Source: Sphingomonas sp. J315
Lineage (GTDB): Bacteria > Pseudomonadota > Alphaproteobacteria > Sphingomonadales > Sphingomonadaceae
NCBI RefSeq assembly: GCF_024666595.1
Contig: NZ_CP088296.1
Span: forward strand, 3,028,501-3,092,500
Length of the DNA: 64,000 bases
Reading direction: 5' to 3'
Below the pieces are notes generated by a model, which worked only from the letters and a program-made list of their open reading frames with translations, did no database searches and was not told the origin of the DNA. Shown here piece after piece: positions 37,345 to 46,006 of the stretch; the first letter of the stretch is position 1; every line of letters begins with the position of its first letter. Made by a program: the position numbers and the translations under genes.

Positions 37345-38406
37345 ATGATGGCGCAGATTTTTCTGACGAAGGCGAAGCGCGGCTTCATTCTGCTGGCCGC
37401 CTGTGCCGCTCTGGCGGGATGCGTGGATTCCGCGAGGTCATCCCCGCGCGCGGATGGATCCGACGCGACCTTCGCCAATCCGCTCCTCTCCTCCGGTCCC
37501 GATCCCTGGGTGACCTCCCATGACGGCGTCTATTATTATACCCACACGCTCGGGAAGCGGATCGCGTTGTGGCGGACGCGCGATATCGCCGATCTGGCAA
37601 ATGCCGAGCAGAAGACCGTCTGGACGCCGCCCGCCACCGGCCTCAACGCACATTCGATTTGGGCGCCCGAGCTGCACCGCATGAACGGCAAATGGTATAT
37701 CTATTATACCGCGACCGCAGCGGGTTCCCGGGACGACCGGAATCGCGGCGTGTTCGTGCTGGAGAACGCATCCGCCGATCCGATGCGGGGCGAATGGACC
37801 GACCGGGGGCGGGTCAATACTGCGCGGCCGGGGATCGACGGCACCGTCTTCCAGCATCGCGGCACGCTGTGGTTCGCCTATTCGCCCTATCTCGCAAAAG
37901 GCAGTGGCATCGCGATCGCCCGACTGGCGAATCCCTGGACGATCGCGGGCGAGGAAGCGGTGATCGCTGTACCGGACAAGCCTTGGGAAGATCGCGGCGG
38001 GCGCCGCATTCTGGAGGGGCCGGAATTTCTGGAAGGACCCGACGGCCGCATTTTCCTCACCTACTCGGCGGGGGCCTGCTGGTCCGACGACTATGCACTG
38101 GGCCTGCTCGAAGCGGGGCGGGGGGCGGATTTGCTTGCGCCTGCAAGCTGGACCAAGCACCCGCTTCCGGTGCTGACCAGCGCCAACGGCGTCTTCGCGA
38201 CCGGGCATAACGGCTTCTTCCGCTCGCCTGACGGGGGCGAGCAATGGATCATCTATCACGCCAATCCCGGACCCGGCATGGGCTGCACCCAACGTCGCGC
38301 GCCGCACATCTCGCGCGTCGAATGGCGCAAGGGTGTCCCGGTTTTCGCGCCGCCCGCCGCTGCGGGAACTCGCCTGCGCAAGCCGTCCGCAGCGCCCGCG
38401 AACTAG
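37345..38406 (+). CDS. GH43 family glycosidase lipoprotein
   Basis: A 353-residue five-bladed propeller hydrolase with lipoprotein signal (FILLAACAALAGC). Catalytic candidates are the base Asp in SSGPDPWVTSHDGVYYYTH, the pKa-modulating Asp in RPGIDGTVFQHRGTLWFAYS and the acid Glu in ILEGPEFLEGPDGRIFLTYS; IWAPELHRMNGKWYIYYTA is the usual GH43 strand. The family includes alpha-L-arabinofuranosidases, beta-xylosidases and exo-beta-1,3-galactanases. In a galactose-oxidation locus, an arabinofuranosidase or galactanase role is plausible. It is periplasmic or outer-membrane attached. Confidence 0.88.
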   Translation: MMAQIFLTKAKRGFILLAACAALAGCVDSARSSPRADGSDATFANPLLSSGPDPWVTSHDGVYYYTHTLGKRIALWRTRDIADLANAEQKTVWTPPATGLNAHSIWAPELHRMNGKWYIYYTATAAGSRDDRNRGVFVLENASADPMRGEWTDRGRVNTARPGIDGTVFQHRGTLWFAYSPYLAKGSGIAIARLANPWTIAGEEAVIAVPDKPWEDRGGRRILEGPEFLEGPDGRIFLTYSAGACWSDDYALGLLEAGRGADLLAPASWTKHPLPVLTSANGVFATGHNGFFRSPDGGEQWIIYHANPGPGMGCTQRRAPHISRVEWRKGVPVFAPPAAAGTRLRKPSAAPAN

Positions 38407-38428
38407 CCTAAAATTGCAATTCACCTAT

Positions 38429-38444
38429 TGATATGATAATTAAG
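38429..38444 (+). promoter_or_regulatory. Shared regulon motif, site C
   Basis: TGATATGATAATTAAG, 52 bp before the TonB receptor start, matches the consensus. It sits between a CCTATTG / CAATAGG inverted repeat (38424-38430 and 38448-38454). Confidence 0.55.
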
Positions 38445-38495
38445 ACGCAATAGGATGGGCTCGAGCCAATTAAGAATATTCAAGGGGGAGGTTAC

Positions 38496-41237
38496 GTGAT
38501 CAACCGCAATTTCCGTATGCTGATCGGGACTGCGTCGGTGCTGGCATTGGCGGTGCCCGCCATCGCCCGTGCGCAGGATGACCAGACGGCAGTCGCGCCG
38601 GAGGGCAACTCCGACGAGGTCGTCGTTACGGCGATCCGCCAGAGCCTGGAAACGGCTCAGGCGATCAAGCAGGAGGCGGACGAGATCGTGGATCCGATCG
38701 TCGCCGAGGATATCGGACGCCTGCCCGACGTGACCGCTTCCGAATCTCTTGCGCGCATTACCGGTGTGCAGGTCGAGCGCAACGGCGGCACCGCGCAGGG
38801 GGTTCGCGTGCGTGGCCTTCCCGACCTGTCGACAACCTATAACGGACGCGAGGTTTTCACCGCCGAAGGGCGCTACGTCCAGTTGCAGGACTTCCCGTCC
38901 AACTCGGTCGCACGGATCGACGTGTACAAGGCGGCGAGCGCCAATCTGCTCGAGCCGGGTCTTGCCGGCCTGATTGACGTGCGGTCGCGCAAGCCGCTCG
39001 ACTTCAAGGGAAGTCGGGTCGTCGGAGCGGTCACCGGCCTGCACTGGCACCAGTCGCAAAAGACGGGCGTCGAGGCGAACCTGCTGCTCAGCACGCGCTG
39101 GTCGACAGGCATCGGCGACATGGGCTTCCTGGTCGAGGGGTCCTATGCCGACATCAAGTTCCAGGATTCGGCGCGGAACGTCAGCCAGACGATCCTCAAC
39201 CGCTCCAATATCCCGGGCTATGTCGGCACCGCATTGCGGTACCCCTCGTTCATCAACATCGACTATACGACGGCCAATCGCTGGCGGCCCAACGCCGCCG
39301 CCGCGTTCCAGTGGCGACCCAGCCCCGACCTCGAAATCTATCTCGACGGGCTTTATCAGGGCTATCGGTCCAATGGCGGCGGCCGCAACTTCCAGGTCAA
39401 CTCGGGTGATCTCGCGGTTCTGAGCAATATCGTGCTGTTCCCCGGTACGAACCTCATTCGCAGCATGGATGCGTCAGCGGGCGGCCAGATCGTCGGCGGC
39501 CAGGTGTCGAACAACCAGTGGACCGACACCTATCAGGGCGGCGCCGGCTTCATCTGGAAGCGCGGCCCGATGCGGATCACCGGCGATGTCGCCTACACCG
39601 ACTCGACGTTCAACAATCACAATTATGTCTTCAACTATACCAGCCAGACCCAGCCGGTGCGCCATTTCGATTTCGACACCGATCAGGGTGTCGGCGGCGG
39701 CACGGTCACGCTGATCAACTATGACCAGTTCAACCCGGCAATGTTTCGCTGGACGCAGATCAACGAGACCGGAAACCGTGGGCATGGCGATGCGATTCAG
39801 GCTCGCCTCGACTTCGACTACCGCTTCGATCGCTGGGGGTTGACCAACCTTCAGGCCGGTATCCGCTTTGCGGATCGCAACGCCGACAACTATAACTACA
39901 CCCGTGTCGGAACCGCGCCGGCGGGGCGGCTCTTCTCGCTGCTGCCCCTGGCTTATGAAAGCGCCAATCCGGGCTTTCGCGGCGACGATGTGAACTCGCT
40001 GCGCACCTTCCTCGTCCCGACGCGCGAGAGTGTCGCGGAAAATGCGGACTGGCTCCGTACAGCGGCGGGCCAGCCGACCGGTCGTCCGCCGCTGGGCGAC
40101 CCGAACTATGTCAGCAACGAAAAGACGTACACCGCCTATGTCCAGGCGCGCTACGATATCGATGTCGGCGTGCCGATCGACGGCCTGATCGGCCTGCGCG
40201 CGACGCGTACCGAGGATACGATCAACGGCTTTGCCCGCTCGACCACGGGTACCGGTGCGGGTGCCGTTACCACCGTCACGCCGATCACGCGGTTCAGCCG
40301 CTATGACGATTATCTGCCCAATGTCAGCGCGCGGGTCCGGCTCGATCGCAACCTTCAGTTGCGCCTTGCCTTCACGATGACGCGGACGCGTCCGGGCTTT
40401 GGACAGCTCAATCCGTCACTGACGATCAACACGCCGCCGCCGATCTGTATCGTCGATCCCACCGTGCCCGATAGCGGTCCGAACAACCCCGACTGCATCC
40501 GCTCTGCGTCGGGCGGCAATCCCGACCTGAAGCCGATCCAGTCGACCAATTTCGACGCCTCGCTTGAATATTATTTCACGCGCAGCGGATCGGTTACCGT
40601 TGGCGTATTCCGCAAGGAGTTGCAGGGTTTCGTCAACAACTTCACGACCGATATCGCGGATGCGGAGTTCGGTCGCCTGCGGATCAACCGTCCGGAAAAT
40701 GGCGGTGCAGGTCGCATCAACGGCGTCGAGGCCGCGGCACGCACCTTCTTCCGCGCGCCCTGGCTGCCCGACTGGCTCGGCAATTTCGGCGCGCTGGTGA
40801 ACTATACCTATGTCGACGGCACGTCGGAGCTCGCGCCGGGTCTGGCTGCGACGCTTCCGGGCCAGCAGCGGATCGCGGGCCTGTCCAAGCATGTCGCGAA
40901 CCTGTCGGGCTTCTATGAGAACCGCTGGGTCTCGACGCGGCTGTCGTACAATTACCGCTCGGACTTCGTGGTCAACTATGGCCAGGTCGTCGATCCCGCG
41001 CTGGGTGCCGGCGTATTGGGTCCGGCGCTGCCGGTCATCGAACGCGGGCGGGGTACGCTCGATTTCGCGGCGACGCTGAGCCCGATCGAGAATATCACCC
41101 TGACCTTCAATGCGACCAACCTGCTGGGCGCGGCGGTGAGCAATTCGCGACAGTTCAACGCGCTCGGCCAATCCTATGACTGGCAGACCCGCTTCCTCGA
41201 AAGCGTCTATCGCGTCGGCGTCCGCTTCCGCTTCTGA
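38496..41237 (+). CDS. TonB-dependent receptor for oligosaccharide uptake
   Basis: A 913-residue outer-membrane receptor. A signal peptide ending near AIARAQ is followed by a plug domain with EVVVTAIRQSLETAQAIK, LPDVTASESLARITGVQVER and RGLPDLSTTYNGRE, typical of the sugar-specific TonB receptor branch of Caulobacter and sphingomonads. The C-terminus ends in the beta-signal YRVGVRFRF. Start GTG at 38496 follows GGGGGAGG. It probably imports sulfated or desulfated oligosaccharides generated at the surface. There is no SusD partner, as expected outside Bacteroidetes. Confidence 0.93.
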   Translation: MINRNFRMLIGTASVLALAVPAIARAQDDQTAVAPEGNSDEVVVTAIRQSLETAQAIKQEADEIVDPIVAEDIGRLPDVTASESLARITGVQVERNGGTAQGVRVRGLPDLSTTYNGREVFTAEGRYVQLQDFPSNSVARIDVYKAASANLLEPGLAGLIDVRSRKPLDFKGSRVVGAVTGLHWHQSQKTGVEANLLLSTRWSTGIGDMGFLVEGSYADIKFQDSARNVSQTILNRSNIPGYVGTALRYPSFINIDYTTANRWRPNAAAAFQWRPSPDLEIYLDGLYQGYRSNGGGRNFQVNSGDLAVLSNIVLFPGTNLIRSMDASAGGQIVGGQVSNNQWTDTYQGGAGFIWKRGPMRITGDVAYTDSTFNNHNYVFNYTSQTQPVRHFDFDTDQGVGGGTVTLINYDQFNPAMFRWTQINETGNRGHGDAIQARLDFDYRFDRWGLTNLQAGIRFADRNADNYNYTRVGTAPAGRLFSLLPLAYESANPGFRGDDVNSLRTFLVPTRESVAENADWLRTAAGQPTGRPPLGDPNYVSNEKTYTAYVQARYDIDVGVPIDGLIGLRATRTEDTINGFARSTTGTGAGAVTTVTPITRFSRYDDYLPNVSARVRLDRNLQLRLAFTMTRTRPGFGQLNPSLTINTPPPICIVDPTVPDSGPNNPDCIRSASGGNPDLKPIQSTNFDASLEYYFTRSGSVTVGVFRKELQGFVNNFTTDIADAEFGRLRINRPENGGAGRINGVEAAARTFFRAPWLPDWLGNFGALVNYTYVDGTSELAPGLAATLPGQQRIAGLSKHVANLSGFYENRWVSTRLSYNYRSDFVVNYGQVVDPALGAGVLGPALPVIERGRGTLDFAATLSPIENITLTFNATNLLGAAVSNSRQFNALGQSYDWQTRFLESVYRVGVRFRF

Positions 41238-41271
41238 TCCTTTCGACCGCATTCAATCCGGGAATATGATG

Positions 41272-42405
41272 ATGAAACACCTGCTGATGATCGCCGCCGC
41301 CGGGTTCGCGATGAGCGCCGCGCTGCCCGCCGACGCGCGCGACATGTGGACCAAGGAACAGGCCAACGCTTGGTACGCCAAACAGCCTTGGATGGTCGGC
41401 GCCAACTACAATAACCGCAGCGCGATCAACCAGTTCGAGATGTGGCAGGCGGCGACCTTCAACCCGAAGGAGATCGACGAGGAACTGGGCTGGGCGTCGG
41501 CGATGGGCATGAACATCATGCGCGTCTATCTCCACAACATGCTGTGGGAAGAGGACGCCAAAGGTCTCAAGCAGCGCATGGAAACGTTCCTGCAGATCGC
41601 GGACAAACACAAGATCCGCATCATGTTCGTGCTGTTCGACAGCTGCTGGGATCCCAACCCCGTCTCCGGCCCGCAACGCCCGCCAATCCCCGGCGTGCAT
41701 AATTCGGGCTGGATGCAGGCGCCGGGCGCGGCGCGGCTGGCGGACAAGAGCCGCTATGGCGAGCTCGAAGCCTATGTGAAGGACATTGTCGGCCATTTCG
41801 CGAACGACAAGCGCATCGCCGTCTGGGACGTGTGGAACGAGCCCAACAATGAGGGCGGCGGTGGCGGTTCCTACAAGCCGACGCCCCAGAAGAAGCAGCT
41901 GGTCGCCGGCCTGCTTGGTCCGGTGTTCGAATGGGCGCGCAGCGCCAATCCATCGCAGCCGCTGACCAGCGGACTGTGGATCGGACAGAATTGGGATCAG
42001 ATGGACAAGCTCGACGCGGTCGAGAAGATCCAAGTGACCCAGTCCGACGTCAACAGCTTCCATGATTACAGCTGGCCCGAGACGTTCGAGAAGCGTGCGA
42101 AGCAGATGCTGAGCTATGGCCGCCCGGTGCTCGTCACCGAATATATGGCGCGCGGCAATGGATCGACCTTCGACGGGTCGCTTCCGCTGGGCAAGAAATA
42201 CAATCTTGCGATGATCAACTGGGGTTTTGTCGACGGCAAGTCGCAGACGCGGATGCCGTGGGACAGCTGGAAAAAGCCTTACACCTACGAGCAGCCTACG
42301 ATCTGGTTCCACGAAGTCCTGCGCTCGGACGGGAAACCTTATCGCCAGGCCGAGGTCGACCTGATCAAGCGACTGACGACTGAGGCGAATGGCCCGCGTC
42401 GCTGA
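41272..42405 (+). CDS. Clan GH-A (GH5-like) exported glycoside hydrolase
   Basis: A 377-residue enzyme with signal peptide (MKHLLMIAAAGFAMSAALPADA). The barrel strands include WMVGANYNNRSAINQFEMW, MNIMRVYLHNMLWEED and IMFVLFDSCWDPN. The acid/base Glu lies in WDVWNEPNN and the nucleophile Glu in PVLVTEYMARGNGSTF. Such proteins are often labelled 1,4-beta-xylanase or cellulase, but the real substrate is unknown; beta-galactan or beta-mannan are also possible. Three consecutive ATGs (41266-41274) make the exact start uncertain. It follows the TonB gene closely and is probably co-transcribed with it. Confidence 0.85.
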   Translation: MKHLLMIAAAGFAMSAALPADARDMWTKEQANAWYAKQPWMVGANYNNRSAINQFEMWQAATFNPKEIDEELGWASAMGMNIMRVYLHNMLWEEDAKGLKQRMETFLQIADKHKIRIMFVLFDSCWDPNPVSGPQRPPIPGVHNSGWMQAPGAARLADKSRYGELEAYVKDIVGHFANDKRIAVWDVWNEPNNEGGGGGSYKPTPQKKQLVAGLLGPVFEWARSANPSQPLTSGLWIGQNWDQMDKLDAVEKIQVTQSDVNSFHDYSWPETFEKRAKQMLSYGRPVLVTEYMARGNGSTFDGSLPLGKKYNLAMINWGFVDGKSQTRMPWDSWKKPYTYEQPTIWFHEVLRSDGKPYRQAEVDLIKRLTTEANGPRR

Positions 42406-42412
42406 CCGTCGC

Positions 42413-42544
42413 ATGCCGGAGCCGGGCGTCACGCGCGCCTGTGCTCCGGCACAGGCGCGGTTGCGCGTCGCTGCGACCGAGGCACGTGAACAGCGGCGGT
42501 TCGAAGCGATTTGCGCGCGCGAGTTGATGGGCGATATCTGCTGA
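42413..42544 (+). CDS. Possible 43-residue small ORF
   Basis: An open frame starts at MPEPGVTRACAPAQARLRV and ends in REQRRFEAICARELMGDIC. It lies in the 169-bp gap between the GH-A gene and the formylglycine-generating enzyme. The charged helical tail looks coding-like, but there is no clear ribosome site. It could equally be a remnant of a larger gene or chance. Confidence 0.2.
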   Translation: MPEPGVTRACAPAQARLRVAATEAREQRRFEAICARELMGDIC

Positions 42545-42574
42545 ACGTCCCACGGTTTCCGGAGTCGTCTGTTC

Positions 42575-43516
42575 GTGCCCGCTTTCCCATCCCGGTCGCC
42601 CGACTTCCATCGCGACATGGTCGATATCGCCGGTGGCACCTTCCGAATGGGCTCGGAGGCTTTCTATCCGGAGGAAGCGCCGCACCGACTGGTGCGGGTC
42701 GGCGGGTTTCGGATCGACGTGACCCCGGTGACCAATGCCCAGTTCGCGGCGTTCGTGGAGGCGACGGGGCATCGCACCCTTGCCGAAATTCCTCCCGATC
42801 CGAAGCTGTATCCCGGATTGGATCCGTCGCTCGCGGTTGCGGGGTCGGCGGTATTTCAACGCACGTCCGTGCCCGTGCCACTCGACGATTACAGCCAATG
42901 GTGGGACTTCGTCCCCGGAGCCGACTGGCGGCATCCGGCCGGGCCCGACAGCGATGCGCTGCCCGATCATCCGGTCGTCCAGATCGCGTACAAGGACGCC
43001 GAAGCCTATGCCCGATGGGCGGGCAAGGCGCTGCCGACCGAGGCCGAATGGGAGTTCGCCGCGCGCGGCGGCCTCGACGGCGCGGAATATGCCTGGGGCG
43101 ACGCGTTGACGCCGAACGGCGCGGTGCTCGCCAATTTCTGGCAGGGACAGTTCCCGTTCGCGACGACCCGGCCCGACGGCCAGTTCCGCACCACGCCGGT
43201 CGGCAGCTTTCCGCCCAATGGCTATGGCCTGTACGATATGATCGGCAATGTCTGGGAATGGACCCGCGACTGGTATGGAGCGCCGGGCGGCAATCCGGGC
43301 AAGGCATGTTGCGCGATCGACAATCCGCGCGGGGCGCAATTGCGCGAGAGCTTCGAGCCGGGTGATCCGATGCGGACGGGACGCAAGGTGATGAAGGGCG
43401 GATCGCATCTCTGCGCGCCCAATTACTGCCAGCGCTATCGCCCCGCCGCGCGCCATCCGCAGGCGATCGACAGCCCCACCAGCCATATCGGCTTTCGCTG
43501 CATCATCCGGGATTAG
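42575..43516 (+). CDS. Formylglycine-generating enzyme (sulfatase-modifying factor)
   Basis: A 313-residue FGE-sulfatase domain protein. It shows the family landmarks: MVDIAGGTFRMGSEAFYPEE at the N-terminus, HPVVQIAYKDAEAYARWAGK, LPTEAEWEFAARGGLDGAEYAWGD in two parts, NGYGLYDMIGNVWEWTRDWY, and the copper-binding Cys pair in GGSHLCAPNYCQRYR. It ends in the usual SPTSHIGFRC. It oxidises the active-site Cys of S1 sulfatases to formylglycine, using oxygen. All five sulfatases of this locus are Cys-type, so this is their natural activator. No signal peptide is visible, so it should act in the cytoplasm before export. GTG start. Confidence 0.92.
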   Translation: MPAFPSRSPDFHRDMVDIAGGTFRMGSEAFYPEEAPHRLVRVGGFRIDVTPVTNAQFAAFVEATGHRTLAEIPPDPKLYPGLDPSLAVAGSAVFQRTSVPVPLDDYSQWWDFVPGADWRHPAGPDSDALPDHPVVQIAYKDAEAYARWAGKALPTEAEWEFAARGGLDGAEYAWGDALTPNGAVLANFWQGQFPFATTRPDGQFRTTPVGSFPPNGYGLYDMIGNVWEWTRDWYGAPGGNPGKACCAIDNPRGAQLRESFEPGDPMRTGRKVMKGGSHLCAPNYCQRYRPAARHPQAIDSPTSHIGFRCIIRD

Positions 43517-43527
43517 GGTTCGGGACC

Positions 43528-44955
43528 CTAATCCTCCGGCCTCCCGTCGATCGGTCCGCGCTCCAGATGCGGCTTGACCTTTACCGGGCGGTCGTCGCCC
43601 TGGTCGCGGCGCCACTCGGCCAGCTTCGCGCGCAGCTTGACCATCACCGCCCGGTTTCTCGGATCGGCGGCAAGGTTACGGGTTTCGTCCGGGTCTGCGG
43701 TCAGGTCGTACAGTTCCTCCGCCGGGCGGGTGTAATAGGCATCGACGATCGCCTTTGCCTTGGCATCGCTTTCCGCCGCGCGCCGCCATGACGGGAAATA
43801 GGCACCCGAACCCAGCCGCGCGGCCCATTGGTCGATATGGGTGGTGAACAATGTGTCGGGACGCAGATTGACGATATATTTCCAGCGCGCCGTACGCACG
43901 CTGCGCATTGGAAAGACGTTGATGTTGACGTCGTTATTGTGGGTGGTGAAGATTTCGGGCCGCCCCTTGAACCGCCCACCCGGGCGCAGCGCCGCGGCGA
44001 AGGAGCGTCCGTCCAGCTCAGCTGGCTGCTTGCCGCCTGCAACCTCGACCAGGGTCGGCAGGATATCGACCCAGCTGACCATCGCCTGCGTGCGGCTGCC
44101 CGGCTTCACCCGGCCCGGCCAGCGCACGATAAGCGGCGTGCGCGTGCCGGTATCGTAGAGGTTCCACTTGCCGAACGGCCATTGCGCGCCGTGATCGGAA
44201 GAGAAAAGGACGAGACTGTCCTTGCCCAGCGTCGCATCCACCGCCGCCAGCGTCGCGCCCAGTTCCTTGTCCATCCGCGCGATGGCCGCGTGATAGCGGG
44301 CGCGCGCTTCGCGCGTCTGCGGCGTGTCGATCGATTTGGGCGGGAGCGTGATCGCCGCGGGATCGAAGCCCTCGCTGGTTTTGGGCCAGGGAACGTGCGG
44401 CCAGTTGCTGCCGACAAAGATCGCCAATGGCCGCTTGTCCGTACGCGTCTTCAGCCAGCTGATCGCGGCCGGAACGCCGTCATGGTCATGGAAGGTATCG
44501 TGCGCGAAATGGTCGAAGCCATAATCCTTGGTATGCTGGTAATGCGCCACCTTGCCGAATGCGACGACCTGATAGCCTTGCGCCTGGAGGTATGCCGGCA
44601 GCTTCTTCAGTTCGTCGCGCGCCTTGCCGTGGTTCGCTTCGGCGCCGTTGCGCGCGGGCATCAGGCCGGTGAGCATCGCCGCACGGCTGGGCGCACAGGC
44701 GGGGGAAGCGACGAACGCCTGATCGAAACTCAGCCCGTCCGCTGCAAGCTTCGCAAGGTTGGGGGTGCGCGCGTCGCGGTCGCCGCCGGGCGTCGTGTCG
44801 AGATAGCCCAGATCGTCGGCGAGGAAGACGACGATGTTCGGCTGCGGTTTCGTCGCGGGCGCGCGCCGCTCGGCAGGTTCTCGGGCCAGCGCGGGTGGCG
44901 TGACGATCAGCGCGACACCAATGGCGAGTGCGATACGGCGGGTGAGACGCGTCAT
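43528..44955 (-). CDS. Exported sulfatase (S1 family, Cys-type)
   Basis: A 475-residue sulfatase with signal peptide (RRIALAIGVALIVTPPALA). Metal site IVVFLADDLGYLDTTPGGD, formylglycine site CAPSRAAMLTGLMPAR and second metal site LVLFSSDHGAQWPFGKWNLYD are intact. The C-terminal domain carries RTARWKYIVNLRPD and ends in a basic, Asp-rich tail. The enzyme resembles heparan/galactose-sulfate type S1_8 proteins, though this is not certain. It overlaps the repaired 3' end of the Gfo/Idh gene and would be transcribed with it from the site D promoter. Confidence 0.9.
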   Translation of the reverse strand: MTRLTRRIALAIGVALIVTPPALAREPAERRAPATKPQPNIVVFLADDLGYLDTTPGGDRDARTPNLAKLAADGLSFDQAFVASPACAPSRAAMLTGLMPARNGAEANHGKARDELKKLPAYLQAQGYQVVAFGKVAHYQHTKDYGFDHFAHDTFHDHDGVPAAISWLKTRTDKRPLAIFVGSNWPHVPWPKTSEGFDPAAITLPPKSIDTPQTREARARYHAAIARMDKELGATLAAVDATLGKDSLVLFSSDHGAQWPFGKWNLYDTGTRTPLIVRWPGRVKPGSRTQAMVSWVDILPTLVEVAGGKQPAELDGRSFAAALRPGGRFKGRPEIFTTHNNDVNINVFPMRSVRTARWKYIVNLRPDTLFTTHIDQWAARLGSGAYFPSWRRAAESDAKAKAIVDAYYTRPAEELYDLTADPDETRNLAADPRNRAVMVKLRAKLAEWRRDQGDDRPVKVKPHLERGPIDGRPED

Positions 44956-44958
44956 GGC

Positions 44959-45882
44959 TCAGAACTCGAATGCGGGGGGCAGGGGTCGGCTGCCCGGTGA
45001 GGAATGCGTCGGCGACAAGCCGCAAGGGGCGCAGGTCGATATCGCTCTCGCCGCGCCGGATCAGGTTGGCGAACCGCGCATAGAGCCGCGAATATTCGGC
45101 ATTCGGCCCCTGCATCGGCGCCTGGCCGGGCAGTTCCAGGCGGCTGCCCCCTCGCGCAGCCGGAGCGTGCCGGCATCGGTATCGACCGCGATATCCCAGG
45201 TCTGGTCGCCGGTCTGAAGAAAGTCGAAATCGACATCGACCGGCGCTTTGCCGCTGCGCATCGCGATGGTCGCGGCGATCGGACAGGCGCGGTTCTCGGG
45301 GATTGCCAGCTCGGCGCTCAGCACTACCAGCGGGTCGGGCAGGATGCGGGTCGCGATCGACAGCGCGTTGATGCCCGGATCGAACACGCCGAACCCGCCT
45401 GGGGCAAGGATCCATTCCTGTCCCGGGTGCCACTGGCGGATATCCTCGCGCCACGCGATTCGCACTGCGGCGATCACCTTGTCCGCCAGCCAGTCACGCG
45501 CCGCATCGACCTCCGCTGCCTCGCGTGAATGCCAGGTGGCGAACAGCGTCACCCCCTTGGCCCGGGCCGCATCGACCAGCGCTTCGGCTTCGGACACGGT
45601 GGCGGCGGGCGGCTTTTCCAGCATGACGTGGCGGCCTGCGGCAATTGCCGCCATTGCCTGTTCGAAACGTCCGGCGGGGGGTGTGCAGAGCGAGATGGCG
45701 GCAATGTCCGACCGCGCGGCGATCAACGCCTCCACCGATCCATGACCTTCAACGCCATCGACCCGGCCGTGGCGGCTGGCGGTGGCTGCAAGGTCGAAGT
45801 CCGGGCACTGGCTCAATGCGGGAAGGTGCTGGTCGCGGGCGATTTTCCCGATGCCGACAAGGCCGATGCTGATCCTCTGCAT
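44959..45882 (-). CDS. Gfo/Idh/MocA oxidoreductase, probable D-galactose 1-dehydrogenase, two frameshifts
   Basis: Repaired length 307 residues. Rossmann motif [35 protein letters not shown] and [14 protein letters not shown] (Lys of the EKP motif) are clear, as is [16 protein letters not shown]. The length and motifs match galactose/arabinose 1-dehydrogenases that start oxidative sugar breakdown. The frame breaks at a C run (45147-45151, one base missing) and a G run (44974-44979, one extra). Repair gives [12 protein letters not shown] and ends GQPTPAPAFEF, a normal C-terminus. The neighbouring lactonase, dehydratase, dgoK and dgoA complete the route. Confidence 0.82.
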
Positions 45883-45895
45883 GCTCTCCGCTCTT

Positions 45896-45911
45896 TTATA
45901 CGATATATATG
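45896..45911 (+). promoter_or_regulatory. Shared regulon motif, site D
   Basis: TTATACGATATATATG lies between the divergent Gfo/Idh gene (start 45882) and the IlvD/Edd gene (start 46007). It matches the five-site consensus and is only 14 bp from the Gfo/Idh ATG. Confidence 0.58.
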
Positions 45912-46006
45912 CTTCCTATCCGCCGCGAACGGCGATATCAAGCGGATGTGAAGACGGGTATCGCGACATTACGGGCGCGATCCCTCAGGACCGGAGAGGG
46001 TTTCGA

